Notes: generated from the letters alone by a model not told the origin. Positions 1 to 5,245 are shown, numbered from the stretch's first letter. The stretch is DNA of 5,245 bases from an uncultured Opitutia bacterium (GCA_903924185.1 CAIYAN010000086.1:1-5245), one strand, 5' to 3'. Numbers and translations: made by a program.

Positions 1-2
1 AC

Positions 3-155
3 AACGTGCTACACGACCGCGGTTACCGCTCGATTGGTTGCTGGCCCTGCACCCAGCCCACCTCGGGCGCCGATGAACGCGGTGGCCGTTGGCCAGGCTT
101 CGAGAAAAAAGAATGCGGCCTCCATACCCGTACCAAGAAAGGGTTGGGCGGATAG
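3..155 (+). CDS. cysH: Assimilatory APS/PAPS reductase, C-terminal end (partial)
   Basis: The first 50 codons in this frame are the C-terminus of a CysH-family reductase, which reduces APS (or PAPS) to sulfite with thioredoxin in cytoplasmic sulfate assimilation. Visible are GYRSIGCWPCT, an R-GGRWPGF stretch and KKECGLH. ECGLH carries the catalytic cysteine of the family. The CxxC inside GCWPC supplies two ligands of the [4Fe-4S] cluster found in APS-type reductases and absent from the E. coli PAPS-only enzyme. The partner Cys-Cys pair lies upstream, outside the window. The tail after ECGLH is TRTKKGLGG, and the TAG stop (153-155) sits inside a GCGGATA repeat, so the last residues may be repeat-derived. 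The gene is followed on the same strand by cysD and cysNC, the enzymes that make its substrate. The 5' part is cut off by the window edge. The family call is very secure; strict APS specificity cannot be settled from the tail alone. Confidence 0.94.
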   Translation, partial: NVLHDRGYRSIGCWPCTQPTSGADERGGRWPGFEKKECGLHTRTKKGLGG

Positions 156-172
156 CGGATAGCGGTTGGCGG
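148..172 (+). repeat. Inverted, G-rich arm of the cysH-cysD repeat family
   Basis: Two tandem GCGGATA words (overlapping the cysH stop codon) run into AGCGGTTGGCGG (161-172). That 12-mer is the exact reverse complement of the start of the repeat core at 341-352. Read over 148-169, the arm is complementary at 19 of 22 positions to 277-298 and also to 330-351, by hand alignment. It is therefore either an inverted copy of the downstream repeat or one arm of a long hairpin in the transcript. Confidence 0.7.
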
Positions 173-230
173 ACAGAAAACCTCCTCAATCCAAAACCAA
201 CCTGCTTTCCTTGGCACCCTTTTCTCCCGA

Positions 231-367
231 CCGCTAACCGCCACCACCTTCTCCGTTCTTCCGTTTATCTGTATTCCCAACCGCACTCCGCTAACCGCTT
301 CCACCTTCCCTTTCAGTCTCTCTGTATTCCCAACCGCTCTCCGCCAACCGCTTCCACCTTCCTTCAG
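231..367 (+). repeat. Three-copy direct repeat upstream of cysD
   Basis: A 20-base core, CCGCTAACCGCTTCCACCTT, occurs at 288-307. It recurs with one change at 341-360 and with two changes at 231-250, so the spacing is 57 and 53 bp. Around the last two copies the similarity extends to whole units, 268-316 and 321-367. Both begin TCTGTATTCCCAACCGC and end TTCAG, and they differ by two substitutions and a 2-bp indel. The last unit ends one base before the cysD ATG. The gap 156-368 otherwise holds no supportable gene, and I could not identify a clear promoter in it. The strand is pyrimidine-rich. It could be a duplicated intergenic element, or a leader with a regulatory fold. Confidence 0.8.
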
Positions 368-368
368 C

Positions 369-1190
369 ATGTCCCGTAACGCCCAAAACGACCACCTCAC
401 GCGCCTCGAACAGACGTCGATCCACGTCTTCCGTGAGGCCTTCGCCAATTTCCGCTCCGTCTGCATGCCCTGGTCGATGGGCAAGGACTCTAACGTCCTC
501 ATCTGGCTAGCCCGGAAGGCGTTCTGCGGTAAGATTCCCTTCCCCCTCCTGCACATCGACACGACGTACGAGTTCCCGGAGATGTATGAGTTCCGCGAGA
601 AGGCCAAGGCCATCCACGGCATTGACCTGATTGTGCGTGTCAATGAAGACGCCATCCGCCGTGGTATCGGCTACGCCACGCACGACCCGGTCACCGTCAC
701 GCATGAGCTCAAGACCGTCCCCTTCAAGGCTGCCATCGACGAGTTTAAGTGGGACGCCCTTGTCACCGGTATCCGCCGCGACGAAGACCCGACTCGGGCG
801 AAGGAACGCTGGTTCTCGCCGCGCTCCGCCGAAGGCGTCTGGGACTACAAGGACCAGCCACCGGAATTCTGGGGTCAGTTCGCGAGCGTCGCTCCCGAAG
901 GCGGCCACGTCCGCGTCCAGCCTCTCCTCGAATGGACGGAGCTCGATATTTGGGAATACATCCGCCGCGAGAATATCCCGAACCCAACGCTTTACTTCGC
1001 CCGTGATGGCAAGCGCTTCCGCTCGCTCGGTTGCCACCCGATCACGCACCCGGTCGACAGCCCGGCGAGCAACATCGACGAAGTCATCGAAGAACTCAAA
1101 CTCACCAAGGTCAGCGAACGCGCCGGTCGGGCCCAGGACCACGTCGGTCGTAACTCCATGCAGGAACTCCGGGCCAAGGGGTTCATGTAA
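369..1190 (+). CDS. cysD: Sulfate adenylyltransferase small subunit, short form
   Basis: The 273-residue protein is CysD, the catalytic subunit of the ATP sulfurylase that joins sulfate and ATP to form APS. It belongs to the PP-loop ATP pyrophosphatase superfamily. The PP-loop reads SMGKDS at residues 36-41, followed by LARKAF, FPLLHIDTTYEFPEMYEFR (about 58-76), GIRRDED (134-140), WTELDIWEYI (189-198), RSLGCHPIT (218-226) and SERAGR (249-254). All have clear equivalents in E. coli CysD. It is about 30 residues shorter than the E. coli protein. The missing part is the insertion between the LYF segment and the RSLGC motif, where only ARDGKRF remains. It is the second gene of cysH-cysD-cysNC and sits 44 bp before cysNC, its GTPase partner. 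The ATG at 369 fits the family N-terminus. The upstream bases CTTCCACCTTCCTTCAGC contain no Shine-Dalgarno sequence. Cytoplasmic; no broken motif seen. Confidence 0.97.
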   Translation: MSRNAQNDHLTRLEQTSIHVFREAFANFRSVCMPWSMGKDSNVLIWLARKAFCGKIPFPLLHIDTTYEFPEMYEFREKAKAIHGIDLIVRVNEDAIRRGIGYATHDPVTVTHELKTVPFKAAIDEFKWDALVTGIRRDEDPTRAKERWFSPRSAEGVWDYKDQPPEFWGQFASVAPEGGHVRVQPLLEWTELDIWEYIRRENIPNPTLYFARDGKRFRSLGCHPITHPVDSPASNIDEVIEELKLTKVSERAGRAQDHVGRNSMQELRAKGFM

Positions 1191-1234
1191 GTCATCCCCC
1201 CGCACCGCCACACCACGCCCAACACCACCCAACC

Positions 1235-3136
1235 ATGAGTACCTCTTCCCTTCCTAGTCCCGCCGCCGCCCAGGCTGCTGCCCAAGCCGCCGCTGAAGAC
1301 CAACGCAAGATGCACGTCGTCGTCGTCGGTCACGTCGACCACGGCAAGTCCACCTTCGTCGGCCGCCTGCTCAACGACACCGACTCCTTGCCGAACGGTA
1401 AGATCGAACAAGTCCGTAAGAACTGTGCCGCCGAAGGCATGGAGTTCGAATATGCGTTTCTGCTCGACGCCCTGATCGAGGAACAGGAGCAGAATATCAC
1501 GATTGATACCACGCGCATCTTCTTCCGCACCACGCAGCGTGCCTACGCGATCATCGACGCCCCCGGCCACAAGGAGTTCCTGAAGAACATGGTGACCGGC
1601 GCCGCTTCGGCTTCCGCTGCCCTGCTCCTCATTGACGCCAAGGAAGGCGTCATGGACCAATCCCGCCGACACGCCTTCTTGCTTTCGCTTCTTGGTGTGA
1701 AGCAGCTCGTGGTGCTCGTAAACAAGATGGACCTCGTCCAGCACTCGCAGGAGACGTACGAGAAAATCCGGACGGAATACACCGCTTTCCTGAAGAGCCT
1801 CGGACTCAACGCCGTCCACTTCATCCCGATCGCCGCTAAGCACGGTGAAAACATCGTCAACCGCTCGGCCAAAATGGCTTGGTGGACGGGCCCGACGGTC
1901 ACCGAAGCCCTTGATACGTTCAAGCACGAGGACGACCTGACGGGCCTCCCCCTGCGTCTGCCCGTGTCAGATATCTACCGTTTTGACCACCGCCGCATCG
2001 TGGCGGGCCGCGTCGAAGCCGGCGCCATCCGCCCGGGCGACGACCTCATCTTCCAGCCCGGCGGTCGCCGCAGCACGGTCCGTACCTTTGAAGACTGGCC
2101 CGGCCCTGAATCCCGTTCGGTCGTCGGTACTGGCGGTTCGGCCAGCGTGACGCTCTCCGAGCAGATCTTCGTGGAACGCGGCCAGGTCGCTTCCCACCCC
2201 TCGAATCAACCCCGCGTCGGCCGCGAATTCCGGGCCCGCATCTTCTGGTTGGGCAAGGAACCGCTCGTCCCTAAAAAGACCTATAAGCTCCGCCTTCTAA
2301 CGCAGAACGTTGAAGCCGTGATCGCCCGGATTGAAAAAATCACTGACGCTTCCACGCTCGAATCTATCCAAGCCGATAGCGTGCCGCGCGACTCCATCTG
2401 CGAAGTCGTTGTTCGGACTACGCACCCCGTCGCCTTTGACCTGCACCATGAGTGCGCCATCACTGGCCGTTTTGCACTCGAGGAAGCGGGCCGTATTCAT
2501 GGCGGCGGCATTATCCTCGATGCCCGCAAGGAACAGAGCGCCCGCGAAGGCAAGGTTACGGCTGCCGAACGTGGTGCCCGCTCCGGCCACGCCCCTGCGG
2601 TACTTTGGTTCACTGGCCTCTCCGGCTCGGGTAAGTCGACCATCGCCGAACTCGTTGAGCGTCGCCTCTTCGACGCTGGCCGGCAGGTCTTCCGCGTCGA
2701 CGGTGACGACCTCCGCACTGCGCTCAACCGCGACCTAGGCTTTTCGGCCGCCGACCGCGCCGAAAGCGTCCGCCGTGCCTCCGCCGTCGCCGGGCTCTTT
2801 GCCAACGCCGGTCATATTTCGCTGGTGACGCTCATTGCTCCCTTGGCCGCCGACCGCGCCAAGGCCCGCGCGGCGCTCAGCAACCATGCCTTCATCGAAG
2901 TCTTCGTCGACGCCCCGCTCGATGTCTGCGAACAACGCGACGTCAAGGGACTCTACGCCAAGGCCCGTCGGGGCGAGATTGCTGAGTTTACTGGCATCTC
3001 CTCTCCTTACGAAGCGCCCGAATCGCCCGAGGTCCACATCCGCACCGACAAGCTCACGACCGATCAGGCCGTCGACCTCGTTCTGGATGCCCTCGATAAG
3101 GTCCTGCGCTCGAAGGCCGAAGACTGGGAAGTGTAA
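1235..3136 (+). CDS. cysNC: Bifunctional sulfate adenylyltransferase GTPase subunit / APS kinase
   Basis: This 633-residue fusion joins CysN (about 27-435), the GTPase that drives APS formation by CysD, to CysC (about 452-630), the kinase that makes PAPS from APS. GTPase motifs are G1 GHVDHGKST (32-40), NITID with TT (87-93), G3 DAPGHKEF (108-115) and G4 NKMD (163-166). Two beta-barrel domains follow (about 238-435). The G1 motif is EF-Tu/EF-1A-like rather than the SVDDGKST type of E. coli CysN, so this belongs to a different CysN branch. The kinase P-loop is GLSGSGKST (461-469), then VDGDDLR (488-494), DLGF (500-503), FVDAPLDVCEQRDVKGLY (557-574) and FTGISSPYEAPESPEV (585-600). Odd points: the usual ENIRR reads ESVRR (510-514), the usual SPxR reads APLA (535-538), and G of GITID is N87. 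The first 25 residues are an Ala/Gln-rich extension; Met26 (1310) is an alternative start. No Shine-Dalgarno precedes the ATG. The product follows cysD by 44 bp. Confidence 0.97.
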   Translation: MSTSSLPSPAAAQAAAQAAAEDQRKMHVVVVGHVDHGKSTFVGRLLNDTDSLPNGKIEQVRKNCAAEGMEFEYAFLLDALIEEQEQNITIDTTRIFFRTTQRAYAIIDAPGHKEFLKNMVTGAASASAALLLIDAKEGVMDQSRRHAFLLSLLGVKQLVVLVNKMDLVQHSQETYEKIRTEYTAFLKSLGLNAVHFIPIAAKHGENIVNRSAKMAWWTGPTVTEALDTFKHEDDLTGLPLRLPVSDIYRFDHRRIVAGRVEAGAIRPGDDLIFQPGGRRSTVRTFEDWPGPESRSVVGTGGSASVTLSEQIFVERGQVASHPSNQPRVGREFRARIFWLGKEPLVPKKTYKLRLLTQNVEAVIARIEKITDASTLESIQADSVPRDSICEVVVRTTHPVAFDLHHECAITGRFALEEAGRIHGGGIILDARKEQSAREGKVTAAERGARSGHAPAVLWFTGLSGSGKSTIAELVERRLFDAGRQVFRVDGDDLRTALNRDLGFSAADRAESVRRASAVAGLFANAGHISLVTLIAPLAADRAKARAALSNHAFIEVFVDAPLDVCEQRDVKGLYAKARRGEIAEFTGISSPYEAPESPEVHIRTDKLTTDQAVDLVLDALDKVLRSKAEDWEV

Positions 3137-3176
3137 GGCTTCGCAGGTCACATCTTGGCTAGGGATTCCCGTCCAT

Positions 3177-3211
3177 TGACTCCCCTGGGGTTCCGTGCAC
3201 CTTGGGAGTCA
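3177..3211 (+). promoter_or_regulatory. Hairpin covering the azoR start region
   Basis: TGACTCCC (3177-3184) and GGGAGTCA (3204-3211) form a perfect 8-bp inverted repeat with a 19-base loop. Inside the loop, GGGGT (3187-3191) can add a short wobble-containing stem with ACCTT (3199-3203). The right arm contains the only purine-rich ribosome-binding candidate (GGGAG) and the A of the azoR ATG. In mRNA the fold would hide the start. No T-run follows, so it does not look like an ordinary intrinsic terminator for cysNC. The pairing is visible; its function is inference. Confidence 0.4.
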
Positions 3212-3816
3212 TGAAAGTCCTCCACATCGACGCCTCCCCACGGACGGTTCGTTCGGTGACACGCAAACTGACCTCGGCGTTTATTGGCGCCCTCCGGATT
3301 AAATACCCGACGCTCAAGGTGACCCATCATGACATCGGCCATCACCCGCCCGCGTTTATTTCCGACGCCTGGATGGGCGCCGCTTTTGCTCCGGCCGATC
3401 ACGACGACCCGGCCATGAAGGGCGTGCTGCAGCACTCCGACGAGCTGACGACTGAGCTCATCGCTACCGACTTACTCGTCATCGGTTCACCGATGCATAA
3501 CTTCACCGTGAGTGCGTCGCTCAAGGCTTGGATCGATCAAGTTGTCCGTACGGACATGACCTTCAAAATCACCGAAGCGGGCGTCGAACCCCTGCTGAAA
3601 GGCAAGAAGGCGATTATCGTAACCTCCCGCGGCGGCTTCGTTGCCGGGACAGCGTATGATTTCCAAGAACCCTATCTGCGCACCATCCTCGGTTTCATCG
3701 GCATTACCGATGTGACCTTTGTCCACGCCGAAGGGGTCAACGAAGGCGAAAAAGCCCGGGAGACGGCCATGACCACGGCCGCCGCGAAGTTAGTTGAGAT
3801 TGCGGGGACGATTTAA
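3211..3816 (+). CDS. azoR: FMN-dependent NADH:quinone / azo reductase
   Basis: The protein of 201 residues has the flavodoxin-like fold of AzoR (formerly AcpD), a cytoplasmic FMN enzyme that transfers two electrons from NADH to quinones and azo compounds. It starts MKVLHIDASPR, and the phosphate-binding loop residues fall around 9-17. PMHNF (94-98), LKAWIDQVVR..TF (104-118), GKKAIIVTSRGG (131-142) and the PYL-T-LGFIGITDV-FV-AEG block (about 154-175) line up well with E. coli AzoR, which is also 201 residues. MHNF replaces the MYNF of E. coli in the flavin-binding loop. I chose the ATG at 3211 because it gives the family N-terminus; a TTG at 3202 would add three residues. GGGAG lies only two bases before this ATG, unusually close. 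The gene lies 74 bp after cysNC on the same strand, so read-through from the sulfur genes is possible, though a functional link is not shown. Confidence 0.94.
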   Translation: MKVLHIDASPRTVRSVTRKLTSAFIGALRIKYPTLKVTHHDIGHHPPAFISDAWMGAAFAPADHDDPAMKGVLQHSDELTTELIATDLLVIGSPMHNFTVSASLKAWIDQVVRTDMTFKITEAGVEPLLKGKKAIIVTSRGGFVAGTAYDFQEPYLRTILGFIGITDVTFVHAEGVNEGEKARETAMTTAAAKLVEIAGTI

Positions 3817-3834
3817 AGGCTGAAGGAGATTACA

Positions 3835-3865
3835 GAGTGCGAAGTACGGAGTACCGAGTGCGAAG
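3835..3865 (+). repeat. Short-word repeat in the azoR downstream gap
   Basis: GAGTGCGAAG occurs at 3835-3844 and again at 3856-3865. Between them is GTACGGAGTAC, made of two GTAC palindromes around GGA. A GCACTC (3922-3927) further along is the inverse of GAGTGC, and GTCATC is repeated at about 3891 and 3903. The 151-bp gap (3817-3967) lies between two convergent genes. I see no GC-rich stem with a T-run that would serve as a terminator for either. It looks like a degenerate intergenic repeat. Confidence 0.55.
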
Positions 3866-3967
3866 AAAGAGAGCCAAGCCAGGCACCTCTGTCATCGACT
3901 CAGTCATCTTAACTCGATTCAGCACTCACCTTACCGTCCTTCCCTAGTCCCCGCGCGACTCCTCCGC

Positions 3968-5074
3968 TTACGCGTACTTCAACTCGACCTTCTTACCGGT
4001 CTTAATCGACTCGTAGATGCCGTCGATGATGACCATGTCGCGACGGCCGACCTGGGCGGTGCAAGTGAACTGACCCTCATCGCGGATGGCGGCGCAGACG
4101 GCGTCCATGTGCCGCTGCTGCTGGCGGAAGACGCCGAAGTCGAGTTTGCCTTTCGCGGAGGTGGAGATGTTGAGACCGCGGTAGCTGAAGACCGGGCGTT
4201 CGCCCTTGAACCATCCCTTGGGCGCAGTGGCTAGGAACTCTGCGCGGTTGGCGTCGTAGCCTGACCAGACATCGGCCACCGCCCCATTGGCAAACTCGAG
4301 GCGGAACTCCAGGGCCTGTTCTACTTCGACAAAAAACTCGGGTTGGGTCTTGGGTAGTTCCTTGGCCGTGACGGAAATAGGGTTCGCGTTCGCGGCCATG
4401 CAGCAGGCGTGAATCGAATAAATACCCATATCCGTCAGCGCCCCGCCGCCGGCGAGCTTCTTCTCGATGCGCCATGACTTTCGGCGGAGCGTAAAACCAT
4501 TGGCCGAAGTCATCTTCATGAATGGACCGAGCTCCTCCGTCTTGGCGAGGCGGACGAGTTCCTGGTGATACGGATCGTAGTGTAGGCGGTAGCCGATGGC
4601 CAAGCGCTTACCGGCCTTCTTACCCGCGGTAATCATGGTGTCGCACTCGGCGGCCGAAATCGCCATCGGCTTCTCGCAGATGACGTGCTTGCCCGCGCCG
4701 AATGCGGCGATGACGTTCTGGGCATGGATACCGGGCGGCGTGACCACGTAGACAATATCGATGTCCTTATTGGCGGCGATTTTGTCCCATTCATCGTAGC
4801 CGTAGACGGAAGTCTTAGCAAAACCATGGGAGGCCGCGAGCTTCTCGCCCTTGGCACGAGTGCCCGTGATTGCCGCGACCAACTTCACATGGGCCGTTTC
4901 GAGTAACGCGGGAGCGAGCTCACCATTGGAATAGTTTCCCAGACCGCAGAGGGCCAAGCCAAGTTTGCGAGGCTTAGGCTCGTCGGCTGCAAGGAGCCGG
5001 GGAGCGAAAGTGAACGCTGCCGTGGCGGTGGCAAAAGTGCTGAGGAACTGACGACGGGAGGAAGACATAGACAT
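3968..5074 (-). CDS. Tat-exported Gfo/Idh/MocA oxidoreductase (GFOR-like)
   Basis: The product of 368 residues opens with a twin-arginine signal, SSSRRQFLS (4-12), a weakly hydrophobic stretch to about 24 and a likely cleavage after LLAA (27-30), so it should be exported folded with its nucleotide bound. An NAD(P)-binding Rossmann domain follows, with CGLGNYS at 43-49 as the dinucleotide loop and CEKPMA (133-138) holding the family's catalytic lysine, K135. GYRLHYDPYH (161-170), LAGGGALTDMGIY (207-219, with D215 and Y219 in the expected active-site place) and FVEVE (248-252) resemble Zymomonas glucose-fructose oxidoreductase. The substrate cannot be told from the sequence; a sugar or cyclitol derivative is the family expectation. 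Two in-frame ATGs (MSM) open the frame, at 5074 and 5068, and neither has a good Shine-Dalgarno. It runs convergently to azoR, so it is transcribed separately from the sulfur genes. Confidence 0.93.
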   Translation of the reverse strand: MSMSSSRRQFLSTFATATAAFTFAPRLLAADEPKPRKLGLALCGLGNYSNGELAPALLETAHVKLVAAITGTRAKGEKLAASHGFAKTSVYGYDEWDKIAANKDIDIVYVVTPPGIHAQNVIAAFGAGKHVICEKPMAISAAECDTMITAGKKAGKRLAIGYRLHYDPYHQELVRLAKTEELGPFMKMTSANGFTLRRKSWRIEKKLAGGGALTDMGIYSIHACCMAANANPISVTAKELPKTQPEFFVEVEQALEFRLEFANGAVADVWSGYDANRAEFLATAPKGWFKGERPVFSYRGLNISTSAKGKLDFGVFRQQQRHMDAVCAAIRDEGQFTCTAQVGRRDMVIIDGIYESIKTGKKVELKYA

Positions 5075-5104
5075 GGGCGGGAGACCTAAGGGGAATAGGG
5101 GTTA

Positions 5105-5134
5105 GGGGATGGGGGATGGGGGATGGGGGATGGG
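5105..5134 (+). repeat. GGGGATG heptamer tandem repeat with extra G-runs
   Basis: Four perfect copies of GGGGATG plus two bases run over 5105-5134. Two more GGGG runs precede it, at 5090-5093 and 5098-5101, giving seven G-runs in 45 bases, enough to form a G-quadruplex on the + strand. It lies about 16-60 bp upstream of the minus-strand oxidoreductase start. There the + strand is the template, and the transcript would be C-rich. It may be a slippage-prone spacer or part of the promoter region; no -35/-10 pair was recognised. Confidence 0.85.
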
Positions 5135-5164
5135 AATTTCTACCCGCCCAGCGAACGCCTGCAA

Positions 5165-5187
5165 GCCGGATGGGTATCCCTACCGGC
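5165..5187 (-). terminator. Possible hairpin at the end of the transporter fragment
   Basis: GCCGG (5165-5169) pairs with CCGGC (5183-5187). After a two-base internal mismatch, GGG (5172-5174) pairs with CCC (5178-5180) around a TAT loop. The structure spans the TAG stop of the minus-strand fragment. No T-run follows in the direction of transcription, so a classical Rho-independent terminator is not supported. The call is tentative. Confidence 0.25.
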
Positions 5188-5245
5188 GCACGAGGAAGAC
5201 GGCCCCGAGCAGGATGGCGGCCCCCAGGAGACGGCGGGTCATGAC
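5180..5245 (-). CDS. C-terminal end of a membrane protein, probably EamA/DMT transporter (partial)
   Basis: Reading from the window edge on the minus strand gives 21 residues, VMTRRLLGAAILLGAVFLVRR, then TAG. This is one hydrophobic helix followed by a positive tail. The RRLLGAA-ILLG-V pattern is typical of the last transmembrane helix of EamA/DMT-superfamily transporters, where a GE-lt-rrllGaalil-Gv motif ends the protein. The rest of the gene is beyond the edge, so the family is a guess from one helix, and the reading frame itself rests on this short stretch. It would lie 105 bp upstream of the oxidoreductase gene on the same strand, separated from it by the G-rich repeat. Confidence 0.5.
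   Translation of the reverse strand, partial: VMTRRLLGAAILLGAVFLVRR

Noticed and set aside
231..367. CRISPR-like array before cysD
   Set aside because: Copies are imperfect, the sequence between them is related rather than unique, and no cas genes are present.
89..379. Plus-strand open frame of 96 codons across the cysH-cysD gap
   Set aside because: It overlaps the cysH end and the cysD start out of frame. Its residues are Pro/Ser/His-rich translations of the direct repeats, with no family likeness.
23..655. Minus-strand open frame of 210 codons at the left end
   Set aside because: It runs antisense to cysH and cysD, crosses the repeats and has no domain features.
507..1927. Long antisense open frames over cysD and cysNC (507-1232 and 992-1927, - strand)
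   Set aside because: They lie opposite genes with clear motifs, show no recognisable domain, and are the expected by-product of GC-rich codon use.
3202..3210. TTG at 3202 as the azoR start
   Set aside because: It adds only Met-Gly-Val before MKVLHIDASPR. The ATG at 3211 gives the 201-residue length of E. coli AzoR, so the ATG is preferred, though the tight GGGAG spacing leaves some doubt.
3866..3895. Intrinsic terminator after azoR (GAGAGCC facing GGCACCTCT)
   Set aside because: The arms pair only with bulges and no T-run follows.

Overview
This GC-rich window carries the end of an assimilatory sulfate-reduction operon, followed by a flavin reductase gene and a convergent gene for an exported oxidoreductase. 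Every protein call comes from recognising family motifs by eye. The organism is not identifiable with certainty. Start sites without Shine-Dalgarno sequences, a Tat-exported GFOR-like Gfo/Idh/MocA oxidoreductase and gaps filled with short-word repeats would fit a Verrucomicrobiota-type (PVC) bacterium. That placement is inference.

Left part (1-3136, + strand): the 3' end of cysH (Fe-S type APS/PAPS reductase), a 213-bp gap of related direct and inverted repeats, cysD (sulfate adenylyltransferase small subunit, a short version) and cysNC (an EF-1A-like CysN GTPase fused to an APS kinase). CysD and the CysN half make APS from sulfate and ATP, driven by GTP hydrolysis. The CysC half would phosphorylate APS to PAPS, and CysH reduces APS (or PAPS) to sulfite. 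The CysH tail keeps the CxxC of the [4Fe-4S] type, which can reduce APS directly. The kinase domain may therefore serve sulfotransferases rather than cysteine synthesis, or it may be weakened, because several consensus residues in it are changed.

Middle part (3137-3967): 74 bp after cysNC lies a full-length azoR (FMN-dependent NADH:quinone/azo reductase). A perfect 8-bp inverted repeat closes exactly over its start codon. The 151-bp gap after azoR, between convergent genes, holds a degenerate GAGTGCGAAG-type repeat and no convincing terminator.

Right part (3968-5245, - strand): a complete Tat-signal Gfo/Idh/MocA-family oxidoreductase resembling glucose-fructose oxidoreductase. Behind its start is a run of GGGGATG heptamers. 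The window closes with the last 21 residues of what looks like an EamA/DMT-type membrane transporter.

No RNA genes, CRISPR arrays, insertion sequences or phage genes were seen. The most unusual signals are the repeats: each of the three gaps longer than 100 bp holds a different short-word repeat. The one before cysD can form two alternative long-range pairings.
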